Translations under genes and position numbers: made by a program | Notes under the pieces: model-generated | What the model saw: the letters and a program-made list of their open reading frames with translations, nothing else | Databases searched by the model: none | Told to the model about the DNA's origin: nothing | Origin: Ceratobasidium sp. AG-K | Taxonomy: Eukaryota > Basidiomycota > Agaricomycetes > Cantharellales > Ceratobasidiaceae | Direction: 5' to 3' | Assembly: GCA_037039685.1 (NCBI GenBank) | Contig: JAWNGF010000001.1 | Span: 5,332,001 to 5,396,000 of the forward strand | DNA: 64,000 bases | In this document: positions 45,261-57,000 of the stretch, piece by piece | Numbering within the stretch: the stretch's first letter is position 1 | How the letters are laid out: each line of letters opens with the position of its first letter

Positions 45261-48200
45261 TTAGGGTCGGGGCTTGTAAACCACTTTAGGGGATGTGTCA
45301 CGGGCCCACCGATCCATATCCTCAAGGCCTTTTCTCGAGAGCGCACGTAGACTGTGAACCAACGGTGTGGTTGAAGTTCGGAATCGCTTGTTCCACGCTC
45401 TGAGGTCTGGGGGGGCGGTAGACTCAGAAAGTTCCGCAGTAGGCACTTCTTCCTGCTCTCCTAATGACTCTGCATCCGGCCGCGATGCATACCCTTCCAA
45501 AACACCATCCTTCATTCGAGTTGAGAATTCTTCAATGGTTGTTCCCTCGGGTAGGGATGACACCCGGATGGCTTGTTGCCTGGCATACGCCTTGTCCCGA
45601 CGGGCGCGCGTCTCCGGGCTTGGTGGAAGCCTAGCAACAGTGTAATTAATCCTCCCTAACCACAAAGTTACATTAGCATATATGCGCAAGAACACATAAA
45701 TTATACCGACAGTCGTCCATTTCAAACGTGACCTGCGCCCCTGGAGGGGCACGCTCTCCGTTGATCTGATGGAAAACCTTGAGTCGGACTTCGTGGACCG
45801 GAGCCGGAGTTGATTCCTCCCAATTCGCAGGCTCTACCCAGACGCTAAGTTCTGGATCCTTGGATTCGCTCGTGCAGACAGTAGCCTTGACCTCCTATGT
45901 TTACTTTTAGTGGTCGGTTGCATTAAACTTAAAATTAAGCACACCTGGTTGGGAAAACATGAAACAACGTTCTCCGCGACCACTTCAAGGAGACCCAAGC
46001 AAGCCTTGAAAACACGCTCGCCACCCTCATGGCTACCAAAGAGACGTTGGTCCATTTCTTTGACTGGAACATATTGAAACCCAAACAGTCGTGAGGTATT
46101 ATGATACGCAACGAAAACGCCGTCCATAGCGCCAATCCTCGCTTGGAAACTACAGAAACCGAAGTCGTCAATTTCAATCCGCCTGAAAGGTATACTCGGA
46201 AAGCTCACGAATATTTCAGAAACGCCGAACGGCATAGATCGTAATACTCCCGTTCGAAGCTTTCAAGTGGCCCAGTTAATGAACGAATTTGATACCCAGA
46301 ACCAACCTGTCCCTCTTAGAGATGCTAGCAACAAACAGTGCGTACAAATAACTCACCTCAAGGTTCCAGATGTCTTGTCGCACTGATATAGCTGCACGTG
46401 TCTTCAAGTCAAAAACACCAGTACCTGGTAACCGGTCGTCGGCACAATCAAGTTGCGAGCGGAGAACCAATGATTCCGACTTCATTAGTCAGTGAGCATG
46501 TGCTCCCTAAGACAGAACGCGACGACGTACCATAGAGTATCGATAGGCTTCTCTTTGCATAGGCTTTGTACTCCGGATTAGCTCCTCAGGCGCGTGTTGT
46601 AGTAATGTGTCGAATTCAGCCTTAGGGAGCGTCAAAAGTTTTTCTAACATTATGCCCTACAGCAAGCACCAGGCAATAACGCGTTAATACCACGACAATA
46701 CGCAGTTTGACGGCCTACGATGTATGACAAAACATTTTGGTCCAAAGGATCTTCAGATTGTGAGCCTGAATCAAAGGCTAGAACCCCGTCGCTCTGACGC
46801 AAATAAAACGTGTATGGCATCTTTTGTCCGGCCGAGAAATCTTTGGGCTAAGTAAAATAAGCTCAAACGTCACTTGAAAGTTGTAGAAAATACTCACCAT
46901 GTGAAAGAATGCACCGCTTAAAACGTCTAGGTCCAGTGGACGCCAGGAGCTAACGAGGAAATAGATGTGTGCCAGAATCATCGATACTGAAGAAGTCGAT
47001 CCCACGAATTTCTTCCCATGTTGCTTCGCAAGATCAGAGAGTTCCTGAAGCGACTAGTCAAAATCTGAAGTATTCCCAAATAGAGGCATCTCACTGTATC
47101 TTTTGAACTTGTGATAAATGTGTTGACTCGGTCGTACGCGAATGACGTGAAGGCGGGCATTATTTGTAGCTCTGGAGGAAAATTATATACTCGAGAATGG
47201 GGGTCCTGCAACCAATGAACCCCCGGACTATTCCGAGCAGGATGAGAAAATTAGCGGCAGATAACAGGCGAAACTCCCACATACTTGAAAAGTACACGAT
47301 CAAGGTTATGCTTCAAAGTGGGAACGGGCACACAATGCTCTGGGTCTCGAGTAATGGCTATATGCGTCATCAATTTATGAACACCTCGAGACTACCAAGG
47401 ATAACTTACTGTCCAGAGATATCATGCTAGGATTAAGTTCCCCTGACGTTGTCTCGATCGGTGCGGTCGAAATAGCACTCGATTTCTGGGCCACAGAGGA
47501 TTGCTCAGCTGTTTCAACGGCTGCAGGTTTTTCGGCAGTCGAGGGTACAAGTTCTGAGTGCAGAATTGGACTATGGCCAGACGAAAGTGTTCATACTGAG
47601 CCCTGCTTACCATTAACTCCCCATCCACTCTCGAACCCATTTCTCTTGAAAAGACCTGCATTTTCCTCCCTATTGTTGGCCTGAGTAATGCCAAGCACGC
47701 CCTCAGATTTTGTATTTATTGAAGATAACGGCGCTGTAACGGGATTCACGGGCTCATCCAGACGGGAGAGTAAGTCAGCAGCAAGGACCTGCTTTTCCCC
47801 GAGTTCTTGGAGGAGAGCAGTAAGTGCCTTGGCAGCATGTGCGGGAGTGGGCTTCTTTTTCTTTGATCCCTCAAGCGCAGCTTTTTGGTCCCAGGTAAGC
47901 CGAGATGATTGTGTCCGGCGAGCCAACGCTTCTCCACTGGATAACGAGTGAAGCAGCATGTTTGTCTTTGCGATTGATTCCTCCAATGTCGACAACGCAG
48001 CACCAACAGCAGTCCATTGAGGCTCTATCGGTTTATCTGCTGGCTTAGTGGCGACCGGCTTACGATTGGTACGTTTTGCTCCAGTAGCTTTAGACCTCTG
48101 CTTCTTGGCCTGCTTCTTTACTCTAGTACTCAGAGTTCGGTTGCCGGTTTGCTGGGCGTGTATGGGACCTGTTGCGCCAGAAACTAGTCTCTGGGATAGA

Positions 48201-48355
48201 CGGGCTGATAGACGATCGACGTCTTCATTTTTCGTCAAGGTAGATCCCGGAGTAGAACCTGCACCAAACAACGGGGACCAGGAGCTCCGAGGTGCAAACT
48301 TTGTGTCGAGCGAGGATCGCAGGGTACGGCTTGCAGAGATAGCCGCTCGCTTCAT
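45261..48355 (-). CDS. PET127: mitochondrial RNA-processing protein Pet127
   Basis: Pet127 is a mitochondrial inner-membrane-associated protein needed for 5' end processing or turnover of mitochondrial transcripts in yeast. The start MKRAAISASRTLRSSLDTKF is a positively charged, Ser/Arg-rich presequence. A lysine-rich, probably disordered region follows (KKQAKKQRSKATGAKRTNRK). The conserved core is spread over short exons from 47.4 to 45.8 kb: 'LKSESLVLRSQLDCADDRLP' then 'GTGVFDLKTRAAISVRQD', 'RIGAMDGVFVAYHNTSRLFG' with 'FQYVPVKEMDQRLFG', and 'MPFGVSEIFVSFPSIPFRRI'. The segment around 45.75 kb contains 'NGERAPPGAQVTFEMDD', and after an intron 'RINYTVARLPPSPETRARRD' to the end at 45261 (SPKVVYKPRP). 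Core blocks are characteristic of the family. Introns are about 45-60 bp. Confidence 0.85.
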
Positions 48356-48728
48356 ACAAGCAAACTACTTGGAGTTGACAAGTGACCCATACCATGAGTT
48401 TCGGTTATTGTTAAATTGCAATATAGGTATAGAAAAACTTACATCGACCGTCAATTTACTCCACTTTTGTTAGAATGCGATGCGAAACCCAAACGTGCTA
48501 TTTGTAGAGCTTATAAATCGTTCAAACTCTCTGTTCTCTGTTTTATTGCTGAGCTACGCCGGTATGCTTCACTATTAAACTATGGTCACTTACACAACAA
48601 TGCCGGCGGAAGAAAAGTCAATTGATCCCGGTGGGTTGCCGGTCGACACGTGACTTGGATAATTCTTGTCAGATTAATGCCATTACAAAATAGAGTAGAT
48701 CCATAAACAGGCATATTAACCAGCTCTT
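48356..48728. other. intergenic, nothing recognised
   Basis: AT-rich flank upstream of PET127 and downstream of the hypothetical gene ending at 48729. No supported gene or repeat. Confidence 0.35.
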
Positions 48729-49425
48729 TTAACTCTCCAGATCCCCCTGATGGTACCAGTTGCGGGGTTGAGACTGATCGCTACCCGTGAAAGTCACCCA
48801 ATAGGTGTACTCTAAAATATAGCCGTCTGGCCCCTGCTCAATAGTTTGTCAGACGAGAACATGTGGTGCCGAAGCAATACCGCGCCGAACCTGTAGTCGT
48901 TTGCACCAACCAGCGGAAATACGGCCACATTTCTGCGTCTCTGTATCTCCAGACCTTCTCCACTCCACCTTCTTATTCACTCTAACGGCCTGTCCAAGCT
49001 GTTCGAATATTATCAGCAAGAGACGAGGCGAATAATTAGACATGGAGACATTACCTCAAACTGAGCCCCCATACTAAACGAGGGTCGAGCTACGGAAATT
49101 CCCGAGACCACCTCATCCGAGGATAAGGTCCAAATTCCACAAGACTCCGGAGCTTTGCAAAGATAACGGGGCTACACGTCATGCGTAAGCTAGTAACACA
49201 ACAACAAAGTCGAGCCTTAGGTTATTCACCGAGCTTCCACCCCTCTCATAGCCAACAACCCATGCGAGTACCTCAGTCTCACAGTCCTCCCCCGGCGCGG
49301 CACCGTTGGGTGGTTCGGGCATCTTCGCCCATACTTGAGACCCCTGGGGGTTGAAACCAAGTCAGCTTGCAAGGCTAGACATGCATTCAGACTCCACTAA
49401 CAATGGGAATCTGAGACGTAGACAT
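48729..49425 (-). CDS. lineage-specific hypothetical protein (copy A)
   Basis: I do not recognise the family. Exons read in order: MSTSQIPI (ATG 49423-49425), then 'GSQVWAKMPEPPNGAAPGED' and 'CETEVLAWVVGYERGGSS', then 'PRYLCKAPESCGIWTLSSDE' with 'ISVARPSFSMGAQFE', then 'LGQAVRVNKKVEWRRSGDTE', and a last exon 'GPDGYILEYTYWVTFTGSDQ' ending 'NWYHQGDLES' at the TAA 48729-48731. Introns start GTTAGT, GTGAAT, GTAATG and probably GTTCGG, all ending AG. About 170 residues, no signal peptide, many aromatic and beta-type residues. The 'VWAKMP...EVLAW' segment resembles 'VWARMP...VELMA' in the gene at 51.5-52.7 kb, so the two may be diverged paralogues. Confidence 0.55.
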
Positions 49426-51515
49426 TTTGCAACGTTTGCGGGGTGGCACAAGTGAGAGAGCTGATTATGATGACTTGTGGAGGGTACGTGCTCCCATCGC
49501 CCGTTATATACTACAATGCGCGCATATTGGCATGACATAGTGTCGCTTCGGGCTTTCCCATGCATAGTAAAGCTCGACGGTTTTCCAACAACTCTGCATG
49601 TAGGTTCTGCCCATGTTTGGGTATACATTCCTGTGAGCAATGGGTTGGAATTCCAAGGTTGAAACGGATCGGCACATGTATATGATCGCAGCTGCTAATG
49701 GCTAGCCCTAGTGGGCATGAACCGGAGATTAGGCAGTTGTTTGGAACTCGTATTTTCTCACTAGACGCACAGGTGTTACTACTGCGGGGCAATATCACGC
49801 ACCGTCAAATATCTCTCACTTTCTGGGAAGGGAGAGTTGAATTAAAATTTCCCTTGTTCATGGACAAGCACACTAGCTCCTAAATAGCCCGGAATCAGTA
49901 ACCAAGATTGGGCGTTGAAAATCGTAACTAGCGATCGACAACATACCACGTCCATCCCCCAGTGGGCCGGATCCTCTGAATTATAGCATGCTCAAGGTTG
50001 AGGCGTTGCTCGAAGCCAAACCCCATACACCAGCGGGTTGTAGCGTTCATTGCTACAGGGTATCATATGCCGGGGGGCTCGGTTACCATTCACCGATTAC
50101 AAGGGGCAAACAACTACTACAATGTGTGGTATCCGCTCGTTCCCGGACGCACGGATACGGTATAGTCATCAGGTCACTCCACGCAGAGGTATCACAACGG
50201 GAGCCGTAGCAGCTAGGTCAACAACTACGTAAGCTTGTCACCACCTACGATGTGGCGTCGCGTGGCCCGCTGATCTTTCCATCAACAGATGTGTCACGCC
50301 ACCCTCAATTAACGTCAAGCCTTGATAAACTCGGTTTGATTGTTGGATCGTGTTGATGGGAAGGTCACTACGGGTGCGATCCTACTACGATGCTCCAAAC
50401 CTTAATTATAATTTGTTCCTGTTCCTTTCTTCTCATCACGTACTATGATATAATCCATACTGAACACCACCAGTGCATATACTCGGAGAAATCTGCAGCC
50501 CTCGGATGAAGCCCTTATCGTGCTCCCGTGCTCTCTCATAATTCTTTTTAATTCAATCAATATTGTCAAGTGGTTATTATAAGACTCAGATAGCTGTGTA
50601 TTCCACTTGAATACCGAAACATGCCTTGTTGCTCTGTAGTTGTGAATGTTCTAAATCAGCAAAGGATATAATAGCCTAACACGTCCACGAGCAGCCAAAC
50701 CATCCCTGCTTCAGCTACGAACCTACCTTTTATATAATATGAGCAGGCTCAGAGTTAAAATCAAGTTGCAGGCACTGCCGATTTGTCCCAACAGGACGCA
50801 TAATGACGCAAGCCAGGTGTGCCGCATTGAATAGCAAGTTTCAAGCTATACTATTCCTGTCAACATACATATGCCTGAGGATGGATGGGCGCGTGGACTA
50901 CAGCATTATCTCCGTGGCTGGGACCCCGGATCGCGCTACGTCCGCTTGGAGCCGAGGTTACGCGCTCAGCTGCCGATGCTGTGGTATTTGAACTCAAGCT
51001 CTTCCCTTCAGGAACGTTAACGGAAGCGAGGTTACGCGATGGTGCAAGCCATATTCTCACATTTCAACGGTCAACATACTAAGAGGAGGCCAATAAGTAA
51101 CATGATAATAAAAATAACAGACTACCGGCATGAAGGCGCATATATATCGACTATGGCATATCGACCGCACTTGCTTTGGTCGCACTGGATGGAGCTGCTA
51201 TTCTGTTATGCAAGAGCACGTTGACGAGGTAGGATGGCTATCGCTGCCTTGTGCTCCGGCCACGCAAAGAGCTCGTGTTGCTCGTACCATCGATAGGTTG
51301 GGTCCATTCCCTCGCGTTCGCATCGTATCCAATATGTATACCGCTTCAGAGAACTGGTGCTTCCCTACGGCCAAGATGGTAGAAGTTTTGTGAGCTCACT
51401 TGACCAGTTCGGTTTCACCCTGGTGAATTGGACGATATATCACGGGACCCACTGCGACGATTCAGAATCGTCGGGCAACTTACATTATTACTCAGCTCGC
51501 ACCACCCCGCTAGAA
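49426..51515. other. 2-kb gene-poor interval
   Basis: No gene could be assembled on either strand. Short frames of 60-95 codons occur, some with natural-looking composition (for example 50885-51082 plus strand), but none joins into a recognisable protein and frames are broken. No terminal inverted repeats, transposase or reverse transcriptase motif was seen. It could be decayed coding or transposon DNA. Confidence 0.4.
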
Positions 51516-52666
51516 TTATGCCTGTCTTTGTTTTTCGGGATCCATCGCGCTCTTGCCACCATTCCACCTCGGGTAATACGCCCACCATTTGATGATACTA
51601 CAAATGGGTAATCCCAAAATGATTAGCGTCGTGGCTATTCATGCCGAGAAGGCCAATGGTGATCAGCCTTCACGGACATAGGAAAACCAATTACCTTGAA
51701 TGCGGCGCCTTCACTTAAAGGTAAGCGTACTGATAGTACACCATGTACGATCCCATCCACAGAAGTTGACCATACTCCTTGCGACTCGGGAGCCATGCAG
51801 CTGTACATCTTGGGCTGTTTTAGAACCGTCAATCACAATACGCCAACTGCTATCGGATGAACCCACCCCTCCGCTGGAATGCTGTTGGGTGCCAAGAATA
51901 ATAGCCATCAACTCGACATCGCTATCGCCAGAGTCGCCCGGCATGCGAGCCCAAACCTCCTGAACGGGGTCAGCCATCGACACCTAATATATTAAAATCC
52001 GGTGAATAGAGCCTACCCCATACGAGGATCGCTGGGAGGACGGGGGTATAGGGATAGATTTTGTCATCTGCACCGTATTTGAGAGTAAAGCAAGGGCTAA
52101 TGAGCTCGAGCATCCCAGCTCGGGTCTTTTTATACGGCATTGAAGAGTGTCGTGCTACTTACGACCTGGAACCACAACACGTAGCAAAATTTCTGTGATC
52201 AAGTTCAGCAAATCTAATTCAGCGCGCATGCTCATCCGTTCCAACGGCTCCCAAACCATTACCGGAGGCGAACAATTTGGAAATTAGTGGCTCTTAGAGG
52301 CAAACGCAGCCTCCTTCAAGACACATCAAACCTTATATCTGAATCCTGGTAGATTTGATCACTCGAAGGATCCCAAAGGGTCATCTTTGTCCAACTCGAG
52401 GAGTATAAGCCAACTTTGCCTTTGGCTGACGTTGCTCTACCACTGCCTACCACTGTCTTCGTTACGGTTGGCTGCGACCTGAGTTGACCGGTGAAAAGCA
52501 CCATCGGTATTTCGAATATGTAACTGGTATTTGAGACCTCGGCAGTGGAAGACGGGAAGATGTTGGTTGAAATGATAGCATAAATATGCATAGCGCCCAA
52601 GACCCGCATCGTTACGATAAGTTGCTTGGAGTCGTCGAAGTCGTGGAAGCATGTTACAAAGATCAC
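51516..52666 (-). CDS. lineage-specific hypothetical protein (copy B)
   Basis: Function unknown. Exons on the minus strand: a first exon reading 'MRVLGAMHIYAIISTNIFPS', 'SYIFEIPMVLFTGQL' and 'TKMTLWDPSSDQIYQDSDIR'; then 'VWEPLERMSMRAELDLLNLI' to a donor GTAAGT near 52165; then 'PCFTLKYGADDKIYPYTPVL'; then 'MADPVQEVWARMPGDSGDSD' with 'VELMAIILGTQQ' and 'WRIVIDGSKTAQDVQLHGSR'; a 46-bp intron; then 'RLPLSEGAAFKVIGFPM'; and a last exon probably 'IIKWWAYYPRWNGGKSAMDP' ending at 51516. Start uncertain: 52666 is the furthest ATG of the open frame, 52609 is closer to the natural-looking part. Beta-rich, no signal peptide. It is divergent from RPN13, with under 100 bp between starts. Confidence 0.5.
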
Positions 52667-52708
52667 GTGAGAGGGCTGGGCGCCTGAACTTGTTCCCGAT
52701 TTCCCCTA

Positions 52709-53873
52709 ATGAGCGAGCTATTTAGTATCAAAGCTGGGCGCGCGTTTCGACGCGAAGGCGCAAATTTTGTCGACGCTGATCCAGCAAAAGGTTTATTGTT
52801 ACTCGAGGTCGGTGACGACGGCTTACTGTACCTGCGGTGGCGGACGCGTGACGGAAACACGTCTACGAGAGCAGACACGGTGTGTTTATTCCATGCTTTC
52901 ATGATGTCTACAATCAAGCTTATATCAAAACTGTCGAAATATCTGAATGATAGGAGCTCGTTATTTTCCCATCCGATGCATCATTTGAAAGAGTCTCCGA
53001 TGAGCCTTCGGTGCGAATGTACATCCTCAAGTTCCAATCCTCAGACCAACTACATTTCGTAAGACGATTTGATCCCCACATCACGCATACTCTCAAACGC
53101 GCTTTCCAAACAAAAGTTTTGGCTCCAGGTAATTTGTTTCTCCTCGCACACGACGCCTCAGACTCAAACGCTGGCCGGCAGGAACCTGACGCTTCACAGG
53201 ACGCTACTAACATCGAGAAAATCAACAAAATAATGACCGAGTTTGATATGGAATCCGCATCGTTTATGGAAGAGAGTTTGCCGGGAAATCGTACGTCTTA
53301 GACTTCTGCATTGATCCACTTGCTTATCAGACCCATAGAGTTGTGCCCTCGGATAACAATGCCACCCAAGCAGTCCCTCCTGCTACCTTGAACCCAGACC
53401 AACTTAACTCGGTTGTGCAGGAAATCATTCGTGGTATACAAAGGCAGGGGCGTGCGGGTGTAGCTCCAGGTAGGTCGCTAGAGTATCCCGGATAAAGTAC
53501 GGCAAGGCTGACCCTGGGATTTACAGACTTGGCTCTGACAGATATTCTTACGCCAGCCACTCTTGCACCTCTTTTGCAGGATCCTAAAGCGGTCGATTCC
53601 CTTGCTCAATTTCTTCCTACAGACATAACTTCGCTCTCGGATATGCCAGTGCGGGAAATGCTAAGGCAGACTGTCACATCCGCGCCATTCCGTGCATCGG
53701 TTCGTTCACTTGATCAGGCGTTATCAACAGGACTCTTGGGAGGGCTAGTTGTCAATCTAGGAATGCCCACGGAAGCAGGTTTAGGAATTCATCCTTTCCT
53801 GGAGGCGGTCAAAGCCCAAGCGGCAGAGCAATCGGATAGCAGCCAGGATGACGATAACATGAATGTCGAATAG
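52709..53873 (+). CDS. RPN13: proteasome ubiquitin receptor Rpn13
   Basis: Rpn13 (ADRM1) sits on Rpn2 of the 19S regulatory particle, binds ubiquitin and recruits Uch37. The start MSELFSIKAGRAFRREGANF gives the Pru domain: 'GLLLLEVGDDGLLYLRWRTR', after an intron 'ELVIFPSDASFERVSDEPSV' and 'RMYILKFQSSDQLHF', then a 12-nt microexon FWLQ (53117-53128), then 'EPDASQDATNIEKINKIMTE'. The HFFWLQ block is the family signature. The C-terminal DEUBAD region reads 'LTDILTPATLAPLLQDPKAV', 'SLAQFLPTDITSLSDM' and 'GLVVNLGMPTEAGLGIHPFL', and the protein ends with an acidic tail (SSQDDDNMNVE). About 320 residues, normal for the family. Introns of 53-74 bp, all GT-AG in this model. Confidence 0.93.
53117..53128 (+). 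other. RPN13: 12-nt microexon of RPN13
   Basis: The exon TTTTGGCTCCAG (Phe-Trp-Leu-Gln) is flanked by introns 53059-53116 (58 bp, GTAAGA...AAAAG) and 53129-53181 (53 bp, GTAATT...GGCAG). It completes the conserved HFFWLQ motif of the Pru domain; both junctions are in phase 0. Confidence 0.8.
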
Positions 53874-54047
53874 TGCCCAGGGTGATGATAACTGCAGTTT
53901 GAAAACATAAATATATACAACGTTGTCTGGCTCGCAATACGACTTAGTTGAAGCGCTGTCTCTCGATAACGGATTTCTGTCGACTATCCCGCGAAACTCG
54001 CCTGTTGAGGCTGTAAGCATATACTCATGATGCATCTGAGAAATAGC

Positions 54048-57000
54048 TCACCAATAATACTCCATTACTTCAGCCTGGCCAAGTTTTCGCAGAAAACTTT
54101 CGTCATGGGTGATAATGATCAGCTGGAAGTTGCTCAGATGCCGCCTTTCGTTGATTATATCTACTAAACTTCCAGCCAAGGCGTCGATGTTTTCCGTGTC
54201 GAGCGCATTTGTTGGCTCGTCGAGAGCGAGGATTCCACAGTTTTGTCCAAAAGAGTCTGATAGCGCGAGCCGGATAATGATCGAAGCCAGCATTTTCTGG
54301 CCTGCGCTGCAGCGCCCACGCATGTCCATTTCGACCTGATCTTTCATCATCACAACCTTTTTACGGTTGTTAGAACCGTGGGACATCTTGTGCTGAGAGT
54401 TTGGCTTACTCGATAATTGTAGGACGCCTTTTTAGTCCCAGTGCCACCGCCGTCTGGGTCTGATACAATTTTAATACCGTCAATATCTGAGTAGTAACAA
54501 ATAGTTAGCTCATGATACGTTCCAGCCCACCGAGAAACGGACCAGTTCCTTGGTATGTCTTATTCCAAAGATGACGCATCGTATCGTTCACTTCCTCCAT
54601 TTTCAGCGCATGGTATTTCATGATGGCGCTGGTTTCATGTTTTACTTAATGCGTGATCAGGTATCAGTTTAAATCACATACTTGTCCAATGCCTTGGCGT
54701 ATTTTTCAAGGTCGTTGTTCACCATATCGGCCATCTGGAACACTTGCTGGTTTGGGAAGGTTCATCGTAAGACGGTGGACTTACTAACCTTGACCTGGGC
54801 GAGTTGTTTGGTATATTTCTCATGAATTCCTTGGAACTGACTTGTTAGTTCTTGCCTGGACGTCTTGAGTTGACTTTTAAGAATGCCTAATTCCCCCGCC
54901 AAGCGCGCTTGCTAAAATGGGCTAGGCTTGTTAGCGGTGCCAAGTCTTCGTGGCCCAATGCGCACCTTCGATCGCAACTTGTTCTCCTTCTCTTTCTCGA
55001 TTTGATATCGTTCCTCAAACTGTGCCTTGGCGGACCCGGCCTGCTCCAAGTCGTGTTCGTCAATTTCCGCTTGCAAGCCCTCGATTTCTTGTTTCATCTT
55101 CCTCAGGTTCAAGTTGTCCCGGAACTTGGCAAGCGTGGCGCCAGACTCGTGAATTTCCCGATCTATCTCTGCGACTTCAGCTCGAAGTCCCTGGACCGAT
55201 TGTTCGAGCTCGGCAATACTAGTGGCTGCTTCAGAGACGCGTGTCTCGCACTGCCTTAATGCGCGGTCCCTTCGTTCGCGGATATACCTAGGATCCGATG
55301 TATTGTTAATCATGAGAATCCCCCAACCAAACCCGGAACTACTCACTTTTCAATTGGCGCGGAAATATTTTCCAAGCGATCGATGGCCGAATTAAGTTCT
55401 TGAACCTTTCGAGAAGCGAGAGAGATCTTGGAGTTGTGCTCAGCCTGAAACTGCTTCTGCTCCTGCTCAAGTTTTTGTAGCGGTTGCTGTGCCACCGCAA
55501 GCTTCCCCTCGATCGCCTAGTCACAGAATATTCGGAGGTGAACCTTCATACTCAGTCGAGGCCGCTGAAGACCAGACGAACCTTAAGTCTACTGCCGCTT
55601 TCCACGTTATCGCCTGTCAGCGTCTCAATCTCCTTTATCAACAAATCTCGGTCCCTCATTCTATTCTTCATCTCGCTCTCCTCGAGTTGCCTCGCAGCAT
55701 ACTCGTTTTCGAGGCCACGTAGTTTTTGGTTTTGTCTGTCTCGCTCAGTCATCAAGGATGTCCGTTCACGGTCTAGAGTCTTGCTGTGCATCCAAGAATT
55801 TCAATTTCAGCCGAGCATATGCGCAATTGACACACTCACATGTGTGCCCCGCATTGATCGATTTCCGCCTGCACCTCGTCAGCTGTCTGCGTGGATCCTG
55901 TGGCTGCCAAGTCGCGCTCATGTTGTTGAATTTCTCGTTGCAGAGATTTCACTTCATGTTGGGTTCGTGTAACTACTCCTGCATGGCTTTTCAGCGACTG
56001 GAGTTCTTTCTGTCCCGCTTTGGCGGTTTTCAGTGCAGCTTCGGCCTAGAGCATGCTCAGTAGGCCCAAACTTGGGTCAGAAACAAAAAGCTTACTGACC
56101 TCCTCGGCCTCGGTAGTAGCCCTGGCCGACTTCTCACCGAGTTCGCCAACTCGTTGCCTCATCATGGGTAGTTCCTCATCCCGCAATTTATCTCGTGCGT
56201 CCTCTACGGGTAGTAGTACTTGCAACCTGCCCACTTCAGCGGCCCAGTCTTCCCGATTTTGTTTGCATTCTTCGAGGTACTTGACGTCGCGCTTTTGGAT
56301 GTGGCCGTTGACCTAGATGCGCAATGAGGCGCACAGTAAGTGACTGCATTCACTAATTAAACCCACATACCGTTTTCTCAAATTCAACCAGCTCCTCAGC
56401 GTTCATTTCACGGTTACATACGACGCATTTTTGGTGGACCTTGCCGTCTTTTAAGATTTTATTATAGAAGTGCCCAGCGCCTTCGTGTTGGCCAATCTCC
56501 CTGTTGTAACATCAGTTTTTATATGCGCGATATATGATAGTATAGAAACTTACTCAAGCCAATTGTCAAGCTCATCCTGTGCGTTCTTGATCGCTGGGCC
56601 AACCGTAGAGTGTTCACTGTCCGCCAAACCGGATTTCAAACGCTGTTCGAACGCTGAGATGAAACATCGGAAAAGTGCATATACCCTTGTACGCGACACA
56701 CTCACCTTTGAGCTCAGCCTCCTTCTTTCGAATCTGATCACGGTACGAGGTAAGTGCAGACTCCGCAGCATGCATCTCGCGGCTAGCGACGTTAGCAGCA
56801 GACTCAAAACGCGCTACCTCCTTATCCTTGGATCTGTTCGTAGTAAGCATGTAAGCTAGAAGTGCTTCGCGAAGCTCATTCTACACTCGCATTAATGCTT
56901 GGTCAACATCACGCTCCATTGTCTCTGGCTCTGGATCGGCTCCTGTTAGAACTGTAAATTGCTTGTTGTGGATGTCGATGCTGGTTGCAAGTGTCAGCTC

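Noticed and set aside
50860..51082. Weak resemblance to beta-carbonic anhydrase (RMDGRVDYS)
   Set aside because: Only a short MD-x-R-like string matches; the cysteine and histidine ligands cannot be placed and frames are broken.
49426..51515. Transposon remnant
   Set aside because: I looked for transposase or reverse transcriptase motifs and terminal repeats and saw none, so I left it as unassigned.
53129..53161. 33-bp intron option after the RPN13 microexon
   Set aside because: The acceptor at 53161 gives a wrong frame and the intron is too short; the acceptor ending 53181 gives a 53-bp intron and the correct frame.
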